A stretch of 64,000 nucleotides of DNA from Paenibacillus aquistagni (GTDB taxonomy: Bacteria > Bacillota > Bacilli > Paenibacillales > Paenibacillaceae), in the NCBI RefSeq assembly GCF_900177815.1, contig NZ_FXAZ01000004.1, positions 186,001-250,000 on the forward strand, in the 5' to 3' direction. Shown piece after piece: positions 1 to 8,512 of this stretch (its first letter is position 1; every line of letters begins with the position of its first letter). The notes beneath the pieces were generated by a model, which was not told where the DNA came from, made no database searches, and saw only the letters and a list, made by a program, of their open reading frames with translations. The position numbers and the translations under genes were made by a program.

Positions 1-16
1 AAGGGGCATGGGGGGG

Positions 17-59
17 TTACAAAGAAAGCATGATTCATGGGTTCAATGCATCTTTGTAA
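17..59. repeat. imperfect inverted repeat downstream of the GH130 gene
   Basis: TTACAAAG at 17-24 is mirrored by CTTTGTAA at 52-59, with an inner GCAT/ATGC pairing, so the segment can fold into an interrupted hairpin. It lies downstream of the minus-strand GH130 gene. No clear T tract follows on the minus strand, so a rho-independent terminator is not well supported. It could belong to a gene outside the window. Confidence 0.3.
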
Positions 60-120
60 TTCACAATTACATTATACTGCGTTTGTCGCAGATAATCCAA
101 TTCATAAACACGCATTTTTT

Positions 121-1110
121 TTACTTAACGCGGGAGTTGTTTTTGACAAATTCCACAATTTCATCAACATAGCCGAATGCAACAGCTGTTACCGTGTCAG
201 CTGCACCATAGTAGATCGCGATGCGGCCTGTATCAGCATCCACAAGAGACGCACAAGGGAACGCTACGTTAGGAACGTCGCCTACGCACTCATAGTACGT
301 GGAAGGTTGAAGCAAGTATGGCTCACTGCGGTACAATACTTTCCAAGGCTGTTCCAAATCAAGAAGAGCAGCGCCGAATGCATATACATAGCCGTTGCAG
401 GAGTTCAATACGCCGTGATAGATCATCAGCCAGCCTTCGCTTGTCTCGATCGGAATCGGGCCAGCGCCGACTTTCTTGCTTTGCCATCCGCCAAGTGTAC
501 CCATTACATGGCGATGACGTCCCCAATATTCCATATCTGGGCTTTCGCTGTAGAAGATATCTCCGAATGGAGTATGTCCTGTGTCGGATGGACGGCTAAG
601 CATTGCATAGTTGCCATTAATCTTGCGCGGGAACATAACGCCGTTACGGTTGTATGGCAAGAATGCATTTTCTAATTGATGGTAAGTCTTGAAGTCATAC
701 GTATAAGCCACACCGATTGTTGGGCCGTGGTAAATGTTACACCATGTTACATAATAACGGTCTTCGATCCAGCATACGCGTGGGTCGTAACCTTCGATAA
801 AGTTACCGATCTCAGGATCATCGCACTCGAATTTGAGGGGCTCTTCGTTGATTTCCCAATTCAAGCCGTCTTTACTGAAACCAGTGTGAAGTCTCATATA
901 ACGATTGCGATCATCGCAGCGGAATACGCCAGCAAATCCGCCTTCAAACGGCACAACAGCACTGTTGAAAATACTGTTGGAGTTCGGAAGCAGGTCGCGA
1001 GGAATAACAGGGTTTTGCGTATAACGCCATAATACGTCGCGGTGACCTTCTGGGCGCTCTTCCCATGGAATATTCGGAAGGCTTGGTCCAACAATGTTAA
1101 GTTTGCTCAT
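121..1110 (-). CDS. glycoside hydrolase family 130 protein (glycoside phosphorylase/hydrolase)
   Basis: The 329-residue product looks like a GH130 five-bladed beta-propeller enzyme. Family members phosphorolyse or hydrolyse beta-mannosides or related linkages. Recognisable stretches are the N-terminal [14 protein letters not shown], the [20 protein letters not shown] strand pair, and the late [19 protein letters not shown] block, which carries residues typical of the phosphate/substrate region. There is no signal peptide, so it acts in the cytoplasm. ATG 1110 is chosen because GAGG of GTGAGGTACTTG sits just upstream; an in-frame extension to 1185 would lie in the 5' leader. A LacI regulator lies directly upstream on the same strand, and a -35/-10 promoter and candidate operator lie between them. 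The exact substrate cannot be read from the sequence. Confidence 0.88.
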   Translation of the reverse strand: MSKLNIVGPSLPNIPWEERPEGHRDVLWRYTQNPVIPRDLLPNSNSIFNSAVVPFEGGFAGVFRCDDRNRYMRLHTGFSKDGLNWEINEEPLKFECDDPEIGNFIEGYDPRVCWIEDRYYVTWCNIYHGPTIGVAYTYDFKTYHQLENAFLPYNRNGVMFPRKINGNYAMLSRPSDTGHTPFGDIFYSESPDMEYWGRHRHVMGTLGGWQSKKVGAGPIPIETSEGWLMIYHGVLNSCNGYVYAFGAALLDLEQPWKVLYRSEPYLLQPSTYYECVGDVPNVAFPCASLVDADTGRIAIYYGAADTVTAVAFGYVDEIVEFVKNNSRVK

Positions 1111-1181
1111 GAACAAGTACCTCACTTTGTTTATAGTATTGTCATTGATGAGAACGCTAACTTTGAGATGCATTCCAAAGT

Positions 1182-1195
1182 GCATTCGTGAATGC
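1182..1195 (-). promoter_or_regulatory. candidate LacI-family operator of the GH130 gene
   Basis: GCATTC-GT-GAATGC is a perfect 14-bp dyad. It falls just downstream of the predicted GH130 promoter (-10 at 1214-1219 on the minus strand), a place where a LacI-type repressor would block transcription. A second TGCATTC half-site occurs about 13 bp away at 1169-1175. The neighbouring LacI gene is the obvious candidate regulator. This is inferred from position and symmetry only. Confidence 0.5.
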
Positions 1196-1213
1196 GTTTT
1201 CTTTTATAGTCTA

Positions 1214-1242
1214 AATGTAAAATAAAATGCACGCTATGTCAA
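1214..1242 (-). promoter_or_regulatory. sigma-A type promoter for the GH130 gene
   Basis: On the minus strand TTGACA (1237-1242) is followed after exactly 17 bp by TACATT (1214-1219). The -35 is a perfect consensus. The start point would fall near 1207, about 95 nt before the chosen start codon. Confidence 0.6.
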
Positions 1243-1259
1243 TAACATAGTGTGCATTT
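1225..1259. repeat. 14-bp hairpin overlapping the GH130 promoter
   Basis: The arms 1225-1238 and 1246-1259 pair over 14 positions with a single G-T wobble and a 7-nt loop. It lies 38 bp after the lacI stop codon, so it may terminate lacI transcription on the minus strand, where the second arm ends in TTTTATTTTA. It also contains the -35 box of the GH130 promoter, so it could equally be a DNA operator. Confidence 0.5.
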
Positions 1260-1296
1260 ATTTCGTAAAATTTGTGCAATTGTAGATTAAATGATA

Positions 1297-2358
1297 TTAC
1301 ATTAGGTTATTTAATCCAATTACACGTGTCGCTACCCGGACAAATTCTTTGGGACGATCCGGATGATCGATCCGCCATTTCAATAATTCGGCCGCGCGCA
1401 GGCCCATTTCACGCTTTGGCACATCCACGGTTGGCATGGAAGGCTGCAGCAATGACAACTCGCCGCTATTGTCGAAGCCTGTGACGAGAATATCCTCAGG
1501 GACTCGTTTTCCTTCCTCTCTTAAGAGGTGAACGAGTTCGATGGCGACAGCATCGTTGGCACATATATAGACCTGAGGGCGCTCTTGATTCTCACGAAGT
1601 GCATCTCGAAGCTGCTCTTTGTAGTAATAGTGTCTCGGTAAAGTGTTCGTAATATTCAAGACTTCATTCATTGGAAGCTTCGCTTCCTCCATTGCACGGT
1701 TAAAGCCCATCCAGCGCTCCCAATAGCTGAGACAAGATCCGATATCACCTACAAAGCCAATTGAGGTGTATCCGTTTGCAAGAATGGACTTAGTCATTTG
1801 GTACACGCTGTCGCTGTTGTTCATGGTGAGAATATCCGTCTTCAGTTCGTTCATATTGAAGGTTGCGAATGTGTCTACAAATAGTGCGGGTATACCGGTC
1901 TGCTCAAGATGCTCATAGTAGCTTTGAAGAAAGGAGCCGATAGTAATCATGCCGGCTGGGCGCTGCATGGAGAAGAGTGGAGGCAGACGCAGCTCATTTT
2001 CTTCATCCAAATCGACAATGGCCATTGCAACGGTGTATCCAGCTTCTTTCAGCGAGGAATTTAATCCGCTTAAAAATTGAGACCAGTAATAGTTGCCCAT
2101 ATAATCAGAATGAGACAATAAGGCAATAAGCCTGCTTTTGTTTGGATCAGGAGTCGGTTCTCGATGCTCGCTGAGCTTCGATATGGACTCAAGAAGTCCT
2201 GGCGGGAATTTGGTATATCCCATCTGAATCGCTTGCTTCACAATGCGAACACGGGTCTCTTCCTTAAGACCTTCTTCATTGTTCAGCGCCTTTGATACGG
2301 TGTTTCGAGACAACTGCAAGGCATCGGCAATATGCTGTTGGGTTATTCTTTTGGACAT
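1297..2358 (-). CDS. LacI family transcriptional regulator
   Basis: A 353-residue LacI/GalR-type repressor. The N-terminal helix-turn-helix (about residues 4-50) has the family pattern ITQQHIADALQLSRNTVSKAL and a hinge region after residue 50. The rest is a periplasmic-binding-protein-like ligand domain, with PQVYICANDAVAIEL and VPEDILVTGFDN as the usual late motifs. GGGAGAG precedes the ATG at 2358. It lies directly upstream of the GH130 gene on the same strand and probably controls it, and perhaps itself, in response to an oligosaccharide. The effector cannot be predicted from the sequence. Confidence 0.93.
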   Translation of the reverse strand: MSKRITQQHIADALQLSRNTVSKALNNEEGLKEETRVRIVKQAIQMGYTKFPPGLLESISKLSEHREPTPDPNKSRLIALLSHSDYMGNYYWSQFLSGLNSSLKEAGYTVAMAIVDLDEENELRLPPLFSMQRPAGMITIGSFLQSYYEHLEQTGIPALFVDTFATFNMNELKTDILTMNNSDSVYQMTKSILANGYTSIGFVGDIGSCLSYWERWMGFNRAMEEAKLPMNEVLNITNTLPRHYYYKEQLRDALRENQERPQVYICANDAVAIELVHLLREEGKRVPEDILVTGFDNSGELSLLQPSMPTVDVPKREMGLRAAELLKWRIDHPDRPKEFVRVATRVIGLNNLM

Positions 2359-2632
2359 CCGGATTTCTCTCCCATAAGGTTTGGTATAACTTGAGTATAA
2401 GGTAAGCTTACATATTTGACAAATGTAAAGTTAAAAAAATGGAAAAAAATTTTCCTGAATTTGAATGAAAAGTTCACGTTTCCCAAACCGATGATGTAGG
2501 ATTAAAGCCTATCCAACAGTCAATCATCATGAAATCTTCATTTTTTCATCACGTTACATTGAAAAACATTCTATAGAATAACAAGCTAAAATAAATGAAT
2601 AATGTTATACATTCAACGAAGGAGGAACTGAA

Positions 2633-3229
2633 ATGACACATACACAAGCGAGGAAAACAGGCATTTTGCTTCTGCTGCTTGTCTTTATTTTATTTGGATG
2701 CAGCCTGGAGCCTGTTCGGAAGCAGGAGCTGCAGCAGCCAAGCTTGTCTTCCTATAAGCACTCTTATATTGGCGATGCTGGGGCAGTCAGCCAAATTATG
2801 GGCTTTGGGCTGGGGACGGCTTATGGCCAAGGCATAGAGCTAAAGACCAGCGAGGAGCCGTATGGCCTTATCATGAATATTGGACTTCATCAGCCTTCTC
2901 CTGAATCGGAGCAGGATTATCAGACCTATTGGGGGAGGGCTGCTGCACCCCATACGGCGCTTAGCAATGCAATGCTTTTCTTGTCAATGGTCGATAATGC
3001 TGGATGGGTGACATTTCGTCTCCAAGAGGCAGAGCAGGACCAAATGCGAGATATTACGATAGAGCGCGAGCCGATTGAGCGAATTATTGGCATGTCGCTT
3101 GTACAGCTTCCGGAGGATGAGAACGAGTTATGGAAGGAAATCATAAGGCTTCTTCAGCTGCATCGAACAGCATTTGATTCCTATTTGGCATCGTTAGAGC
3201 AGCAGGGGGAAAAGGATGTTTCACCATAA
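2633..3229 (+). CDS. DUF4825-type lipoprotein
   Basis: The 198-residue product starts with a lipoprotein signal (hydrophobic residues 10-22, lipobox LFGC, acylated Cys near residue 23). A domain of about 130 residues follows, recognisable from the pattern YIGDAGAVSQI and LKTSEEPYGL of DUF4825 proteins, which often sit beside regulatory or sensor genes in Bacillales. AAGGAGG precedes ATG 2633. It reads in the same direction as the VanR/VanS-like pair that starts 92 bp later and is probably co-transcribed. The C-terminal third is acidic and helical. The molecular role of DUF4825 is unknown; a sensor accessory role outside the membrane is only a guess from position. Confidence 0.7.
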   Translation: MTHTQARKTGILLLLLVFILFGCSLEPVRKQELQQPSLSSYKHSYIGDAGAVSQIMGFGLGTAYGQGIELKTSEEPYGLIMNIGLHQPSPESEQDYQTYWGRAAAPHTALSNAMLFLSMVDNAGWVTFRLQEAEQDQMRDITIEREPIERIIGMSLVQLPEDENELWKEIIRLLQLHRTAFDSYLASLEQQGEKDVSP

Positions 3230-3320
3230 AATTGAATCTTAAGAAGGGAAGAAGATTGCACCTTATGAGAAGACCGCAGTGCCGGTAAAAGAGACTTGGC
3301 ATGAAAGGAGTAGACGACAA

Positions 3321-4022
3321 TTGACCCGACTATTGATTGTAGATGACGACCGTGAAATTGCGAACTTGATCCGGATTTATATCGACAATGAGGGATATGA
3401 ATGTGAAGTGGCTTACGATGGCGAGGAAGCGCTGCAGCTTCTGCGAAGCAACCACTATGACCTTGTGGTCTTAGATATTATGATGCCGAAGGTTGACGGG
3501 TTTGTGGTTACTCGGGTCATACGTGAGTCGCAGGCCATCCCCATTCTTATGCTTAGCGCGAAGACGGAGGATATGGATAAGATCCTGGGCTTAATGACAG
3601 GGGCGGATGATTATATGACCAAGCCATTTAATCCACTGGAGCTGATGGCGAGGGTGAAGTCGCTCTTAAGGCGGACTTATCAGTTGAACGACCGCTTGAG
3701 AAGCGAAGGACACAGGCAAATGGATCATGTGCTCTCATTAGGTGAACTGGAGATTAATAAAGAGCTGCATACGGTAAAGGTAGCGGGGACGGCTGTGCAT
3801 TTAACCTCCATTGAGTTCGATATTCTGACCACGCTGGCAGAATCTCCGGGGCGTGTGTTTCCAGCAGAGGATCTGTATGAGCGGGTGTGGAAGGAGCCTT
3901 TTCAAGGGGCACATAACACAATAGCCGCGCACATCAGCAAGCTGCGGGATAAGCTTCATAAGCTGGGGCAGCCTCTCATTCAAACGGTATGGGGGGTTGG
4001 CTACAAGATTGATGTGGATTAA
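3321..4022 (+). CDS. VanR-like OmpR-family response regulator
   Basis: A two-component response regulator of about 233 residues. The receiver domain carries the acidic pair in LLIVDDDREI, the phospho-acceptor Asp in VVLDIMMPKVDG, and the conserved Lys in MTKPFNPLEL. An OmpR/PhoB winged helix follows, ending in IQTVWGVGYKID. The TTG at 3321 is preferred because AAAGGAG (3304-3310) lies 10 nt before it and the protein then starts right at the receiver domain; a GTG at 3279 is in frame but has no good ribosome site. The kinase gene overlaps its end. The length, the kinase partner and the D,D-carboxypeptidase downstream resemble VanR-type cell-wall systems. Confidence 0.9.
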   Translation: MTRLLIVDDDREIANLIRIYIDNEGYECEVAYDGEEALQLLRSNHYDLVVLDIMMPKVDGFVVTRVIRESQAIPILMLSAKTEDMDKILGLMTGADDYMTKPFNPLELMARVKSLLRRTYQLNDRLRSEGHRQMDHVLSLGELEINKELHTVKVAGTAVHLTSIEFDILTTLAESPGRVFPAEDLYERVWKEPFQGAHNTIAAHISKLRDKLHKLGQPLIQTVWGVGYKIDVD

Positions 4023-5097
4023 AAGCATAAAATGGAAAATGCTCTATATGATGCTGATGAGCATCGGGTTATCGATGGTCGTAACGTATGCGCTGTTTTT
4101 TTTGCTGAACTGGATGTATTCACTTGATTTATTTCCTATGTTTAACAGTCTGATGCGCACCCTCTATTACAGCACCAATCCAGTCGTGGATCTGGCACTG
4201 CTCGTGATGCTTTTGTTTGTGGTGTTCTATCTTCTTTTCATGAACCGATTTACGAAGCGTCTAGAGCAATTGACAACTGCTGTTAAGGATATTGCTGGCG
4301 GCAATCTGGATCGTCGCTGTAAGGTGAGCGCAGAAGATGAGCTTGGCAGTCTGGAGCATCATATTAATATGATGGTGTCGCAGCTGCAAACCTCGATTCA
4401 AGAGGAGCGGCTTGCAGAACAGACGAAGAACGAGCTGATTACAAATGTCTCCCATGATCTTCGGACCCCGCTTACGTCCATTATTGGCTATTTGGGCTTG
4501 ATTGAGCAGGACAAGTATCGAGATGAGGTAGAGCTTCGCCATTATACGTGCATAGCGTATGAAAAATCTCAGCGGCTGCATTTGATGATCGAGGATTTGT
4601 TCGAATATACGCGAATGAGCGGCAGGATGCAGCTTCATCGCCAGCAGGTAAACATGACTGAACTGGTAGGACAGCTGTATGTTCATTACCGTTATCCGAT
4701 GGAGTCTGCTGCTCTTGAACTGCGAATGGAAAATGTGGCTTACCCGCTATATGTGCTGGGAGACTCATTGAAGCTGGTCAGGGTGCTCGAGAATTTGTTG
4801 TCTAACGCGATGAAATATGGTCGTGATGGCGGTGTTGTGGAATTACAGCTTCATGACCGGAAGCATGAACTGGAGATTGAGGTGACGAACTATGGGGAAC
4901 CGATACCGCTGCAGGATCTCCCGCATGTCTTTGATCGCTTTTATCGAGTGGACAAATCAAGAAATGATGAGGTGAGCGGTTCTGGTCTTGGTTTAGCGAT
5001 AGCGAAGGCTATTGTTGAGCTGCATGATGGCAGGATCGAGGCTGACAGTGATGAACTTAGCACAACCTTTCGCGTAAAGCTTCCTCAATCCTCATAA
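4012..5097 (+). CDS. VanS-like sensor histidine kinase
   Basis: A membrane histidine kinase of about 361 residues. Two transmembrane helices (about residues 9-33 and 57-80) enclose only a short extracellular loop. A HAMP linker follows, then the H-box VSHDLRTPLTSIIGYL with the phospho-accepting His, the N-box LENLLSNAMKYG, and the ATP lid motifs FDRFYRVDKSRN and SGLGLAIAKAIVELHDG. The small outer loop suggests sensing within the membrane or through a partner protein. ATG 4012 overlaps the end of the regulator gene; a TTG at 3997 is an alternative start. It would phosphorylate the regulator encoded just upstream. Confidence 0.9.
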   Translation: MWIKSIKWKMLYMMLMSIGLSMVVTYALFFLLNWMYSLDLFPMFNSLMRTLYYSTNPVVDLALLVMLLFVVFYLLFMNRFTKRLEQLTTAVKDIAGGNLDRRCKVSAEDELGSLEHHINMMVSQLQTSIQEERLAEQTKNELITNVSHDLRTPLTSIIGYLGLIEQDKYRDEVELRHYTCIAYEKSQRLHLMIEDLFEYTRMSGRMQLHRQQVNMTELVGQLYVHYRYPMESAALELRMENVAYPLYVLGDSLKLVRVLENLLSNAMKYGRDGGVVELQLHDRKHELEIEVTNYGEPIPLQDLPHVFDRFYRVDKSRNDEVSGSGLGLAIAKAIVELHDGRIEADSDELSTTFRVKLPQSS

Positions 5098-5103
5098 TTT
5101 CTT

Positions 5104-5144
5104 AAGAATTTCGCAAGAAATCGTTAAACCTATCCGTCTAAACT
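5104..5144 (+). promoter_or_regulatory. candidate response-regulator boxes and promoter before the carboxypeptidase gene
   Basis: Two near-identical units, AAGAATTTCG at 5104 and AAGAAATCG at 5115, are spaced 11 bp apart, as expected for tandem OmpR-family binding on one helix face. A -10-like TAAACT (5139-5144) follows with no good -35, as is common for activator-dependent promoters. The two-component system just upstream is the likely regulator. Confidence 0.4.
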
Positions 5145-5177
5145 AGGGTTATCACAAGGCACAGGGGATAGGTGACA

Positions 5178-6209
5178 ATGATGAGCGAATCCATTCAACA
5201 TACATCAACGAAGGCGAAGCCAATGAAGCGGCGCGGCATGCGAAAGCTCCGCATAGCAGCAGGGGTGCTTATGATCGGCTGCGGACTGCTGTGGATCATG
5301 CAGGCGATGGACTTCCCAATAAGGACGCTCTACGCCATGACGGTAGAGCGCCTTCAGCTCCATTCGAATGATCATGCCTTTGCGGCAACAAAGATTGAAG
5401 CAGAGGCTGCGATTGTCATTAATGGCAAGACAGGAGAGACGATATTTTATAAAAACGATCAAGAAGAGCTCCCTATGGCGAGTACGACTAAGATGATGAC
5501 AGCTCTAATCGCTTTGGATGCGATGGATGCGAATTCGCTTATAAGGGTTGGCTCTGAGGTGGAATGGACCGGATCGGAAGAGAGCAGGGCAGGACTCGTT
5601 GAGGGACAGCTGCTTACCTGGCGAGAGCTGATTACAGCTATGATGCTGCCTTCAGGCAATGATGCAGCACGTACGATAGCCGTGCAGGTAGGCATGCAGC
5701 ATGCGCAAGCGGGCTCGACTAGAGGAGAGGCCTATAATGTGTTTGTTCAGATGATGAATGATAGAGCGAAAGAGCTAGGCATGGATCATACCCACTTTAC
5801 GAATCCGCACGGTATGCATGACCCCAAGCACTACACGACAGCGAGAGATCTTGCTGTACTTGCGCTAGAAGCAATGAAGCACGAGGGATTTCGCCAGATC
5901 GTGACCGAGAAGCGAGCCTCTCTAAGTGAAGGGCAAGCGGCAAGCAGCCATGCGATGACGGTCGTGAATCGCAACAAGCTTCTTCAAGAAGACAGCGGCT
6001 ATTATTATGAAGGCGCTATCGGAATTAAGACAGGCTTTACGGATCAAGCGGGCTATTGCCTTGTATCCTCAGCTGAACGAGACGATGAGCAGATCATAGC
6101 GGTCGTTCTGCATTCCACTGAGCTTGAAGTATGGACAGACTCCCATATGCTGCTTGATTATGGATTTAATCGAACAAAACCAAAAGAAGAAATGGACCAA
6201 TCTGCTTGA
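5178..6209 (+). CDS. D-alanyl-D-alanine carboxypeptidase (DacF-like, peptidase S11)
   Basis: A low-molecular-weight penicillin-binding protein of about 343 residues that trims the terminal D-Ala from peptidoglycan stem peptides. All three catalytic motifs are visible: S-T-T-K in PMASTTKMMT near residue 102, S-G-N in MLPSGNDAAR near 159, and K-T-G in AIGIKTGFTDQAG near 285. A basic N-terminus plus a hydrophobic stretch (about residues 24-45) acts as signal or anchor. The chosen start ATG 5178 has AGGGGA nine nt upstream; GTG 5172 is also in frame. The C-terminal PBP5-type extension domain is short or absent. The VanRS-like genes upstream suggest that it is induced by cell-wall stress. Confidence 0.9.
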   Translation: MMSESIQHTSTKAKPMKRRGMRKLRIAAGVLMIGCGLLWIMQAMDFPIRTLYAMTVERLQLHSNDHAFAATKIEAEAAIVINGKTGETIFYKNDQEELPMASTTKMMTALIALDAMDANSLIRVGSEVEWTGSEESRAGLVEGQLLTWRELITAMMLPSGNDAARTIAVQVGMQHAQAGSTRGEAYNVFVQMMNDRAKELGMDHTHFTNPHGMHDPKHYTTARDLAVLALEAMKHEGFRQIVTEKRASLSEGQAASSHAMTVVNRNKLLQEDSGYYYEGAIGIKTGFTDQAGYCLVSSAERDDEQIIAVVLHSTELEVWTDSHMLLDYGFNRTKPKEEMDQSA

Positions 6210-6237
6210 GTACGCAATCTCAAGCAGATTTTGATTT
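6200..6237 (+). terminator. rho-independent terminator after the carboxypeptidase gene
   Basis: ATCTGCTTGAG at 6200-6210 pairs perfectly with 6219-6229 across an 8-nt loop and is followed by a T-rich run. The hairpin starts inside the last codons and covers the stop codon. Confidence 0.8.
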
Positions 6238-6463
6238 TGGCACTAAAATTTAAGCGCTATAAAGTCGATAAAAGGTATGGGATCTCTTTACGTTTTTTCT
6301 TTTTATTAACCTCAGATTATTGATCAATGCCTTTAGGGATAGAGGCTGGGACTTTCGTACTGAATTTAGAAAGAAGTAGATACAGGCTGAGGGTGCACAC
6401 CGTAAAATTATATATGAACATATATCCATGGATAAGGTTTATATGTATGGAGGGGATCATCAT

Positions 6464-7021
6464 ATGTATACGGTAGCCGTCAGCACCTCAGAACGAGCGC
6501 AATTCAAGCGAATATGGAGTCAGGTATGGTCAGAGATGGGATACGAGCAGATGGAAGAAGATAGCGAGTCGAGCAAGCTGCTGGTGCAAAATGAGGACGA
6601 GGCATATATAGGCATTATTGAGATCAAGCCTTATCGTTCAGCCAACCTTGAGCTGAATCAGGTTGCGCTCTTCCACCAGCAGCCTGAACTAGTCGGTTCT
6701 ATGGAGAAGGCCGCAGAAGTGAGCAAAGTTGCTATGCTGAGCGAGCACCGTGGCGCGAACTTATCCCGAATATTGTCTGCCCTCGTGTATTATGCGGATC
6801 GGCATCTCTTAGATTACTATGTAGGGTTGGTGGAGCCTGTCTTTGCACGAGCCTTGCGAATAACTTATAAGGTGCCGATGCGAGCCATTCAAGGCCGAAT
6901 GTGGCACAAAGGGCGCGAGGTTATCCCCATGATGATTCATGTAGGGCGTGTTCGCCGCGATAAGCACGACTACAAATGGATACTGGCAAATGAGCAGAAG
7001 ACAATGCTTGAGTCTTACTAA
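6464..7021 (+). CDS. putative N-acyl amino acid synthase (FeeM-like, GNAT fold)
   Basis: The 185-residue product has the layout of the FeeM/LuxI-like branch of the acetyltransferase superfamily. An N-terminal substrate region is followed by EVSKVAMLSEHRGANLSRILSAL, where Glu-Val-Ser and the downstream Arg-Gly match the acyl-carrier-binding core. A late segment, AFARALRITYKVPMRAIQG, and VIPMMI resemble the C-terminal half. Such enzymes join a fatty acyl chain from acyl-ACP to an amino acid. ATG 6464 is chosen because GGAGGGG lies 9 nt before it. The next gene starts 44 bp later and is probably co-transcribed. A plain GNAT acetyltransferase cannot be excluded. Confidence 0.5.
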   Translation: MYTVAVSTSERAQFKRIWSQVWSEMGYEQMEEDSESSKLLVQNEDEAYIGIIEIKPYRSANLELNQVALFHQQPELVGSMEKAAEVSKVAMLSEHRGANLSRILSALVYYADRHLLDYYVGLVEPVFARALRITYKVPMRAIQGRMWHKGREVIPMMIHVGRVRRDKHDYKWILANEQKTMLESY

Positions 7022-7065
7022 GAGATGTAAGCCTTTAACGAAGAGTTGAAAGGTGGGTAAGGGCA

Positions 7066-8256
7066 TTGAGCGATCGACATATTCTAGATCGAAGAAATCG
7101 ATTATTTGTTTTGATATTGTGGGTTTCCATTGGTCTTAGTGTTCTGACGAACTTGATGGTTGGTGCGACGGGCACGATGCTCGTTGTTCTGATTGCATTC
7201 GGTGCAGCCGGATGCGGGGCAGCCACATTACTGACTTATAGGCGCATTGCCATCGAATATATTATGTATTTGGTTCCTGTTATCATGACCGGACTCATTC
7301 TCATGCTCCTGCTTTCTGATCCTCAGCCGTTATTCAGCACCTATCTGCTTATCTATATCAACATGGGAATGATGACGCTCTATTCCAATTATCGTCCCGT
7401 ACTCTTTACCGCTATTCTCAGCTTTATTTTAACGATATACGCTTTTTATGACCCACGATTGCATGATGCCATCTTTGCAGAGGAGCCGCTCATTTATTTA
7501 ATGCTCTATATTGTGCTTGGAGCGATTACGTTATGTGCGTCCACGCTCTTCAGTGAACGACTGCAGCGGCAGGTGATGGCGAACAGCGAGGCGGTACAAA
7601 GAGCGAATGAACAGGCCGGGAAGCTGCTGCATGAGATCATGAGCTCAGTAACGATACTGAATGCGTTCAGTACGGATCAGAAGGAGCGAGCGGTTATGAC
7701 AAGAAATATTTCTAAGGAAGTTACGCATGCCTGTGTCGAGATCTCAAGCACCATTAAGCAAGAGACGAATGAGCTGCAGGGCATACGGGCATCTGTGCAA
7801 GCCGTCGATCAGTCTATTGGCGAGATGATGCAGCAGATGGAGGAGGTCTCCATCATCCTTGCCAAGCTTCAAAGGCAAATGAACAATGCGGCAAATCCTA
7901 TGGGATGGAACGGTAAATCTGGTGTGCCCAATGCAGTAGATGAGCCGACCGTCAATTCCATCATGATGGAGTTCATGAATAGCACAGACCAAGTGAATGA
8001 GCAGGCAGATCAGATGAGAATTGCGATTGCCCATCTAGAGGAGCAATACCGAGTTGTCGCCAAAGCCATGGTTGCCATCGCCACCAGCAAGGAACAGCAT
8101 ATGACTGCAGTCGAAGAAGTAGTGGGAAGCATGGAGCTTCAGCATAATCAGATCACACAGCTCGTTCAAAGCTATGATCGTCTTGACAGAAGGGTATCTG
8201 ATTTGAAGAAGCTTGCTCAAGCGTATGACCACTCCGATGTGAGGGGCGTTCAATAG
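7066..8256 (+). CDS. six-helix membrane protein with C-terminal coiled coil (MCP-like)
   Basis: The 396-residue product has about six transmembrane helices in the first 165 residues, with almost no extracellular loops. A long cytoplasmic helical region with heptad-like spacing and many Gln, Glu, Ala and Met residues follows (about 170-396). The tail resembles a methyl-accepting chemotaxis signalling arm, but the strictly conserved hairpin tip of chemoreceptors (E-I-x-x-I-V-x-x-I) is not visible and there is no HAMP domain. It is therefore better called a degenerate MCP-like sensor. The start is TTG 7066, with AAAGGTGGG upstream. It may receive or export the product of the FeeM-like enzyme encoded before it. 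Confidence 0.55.
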   Translation: MSDRHILDRRNRLFVLILWVSIGLSVLTNLMVGATGTMLVVLIAFGAAGCGAATLLTYRRIAIEYIMYLVPVIMTGLILMLLLSDPQPLFSTYLLIYINMGMMTLYSNYRPVLFTAILSFILTIYAFYDPRLHDAIFAEEPLIYLMLYIVLGAITLCASTLFSERLQRQVMANSEAVQRANEQAGKLLHEIMSSVTILNAFSTDQKERAVMTRNISKEVTHACVEISSTIKQETNELQGIRASVQAVDQSIGEMMQQMEEVSIILAKLQRQMNNAANPMGWNGKSGVPNAVDEPTVNSIMMEFMNSTDQVNEQADQMRIAIAHLEEQYRVVAKAMVAIATSKEQHMTAVEEVVGSMELQHNQITQLVQSYDRLDRRVSDLKKLAQAYDHSDVRGVQ

Positions 8257-8390
8257 TTTATAAAGATACATAGCTAATGAGAAGCTATTGAGATAAGCTC
8301 CTGAGGAAGCTATAAAGTATATGGTCACAATCCTTAAGCCAAGCGCATGTTTTTGAGTTGAGTACGACCAGATATTGAAGCTGTAGATTT

Positions 8391-8428
8391 GGTGTCCAAT
8401 CGTTGAGAGACGGGTGGACACCTTTTTT
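8391..8428 (+). terminator. rho-independent terminator after the MCP-like gene
   Basis: GGTGTCCA (8391-8398) pairs perfectly with TGGACACC (8415-8422), followed by six T residues. It ends the FeeM-like/MCP-like operon and faces the end of the 5'-nucleotidase gene. Confidence 0.8.
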
Positions 8429-8512
8429 GGATTAGAGGAGGCAAATAACAGAAGGAATCTTGTCTTTTGAGGGACTTGGCTGCCATTTGCTTCCTGCTCC
8501 GATTGAAGCGGG

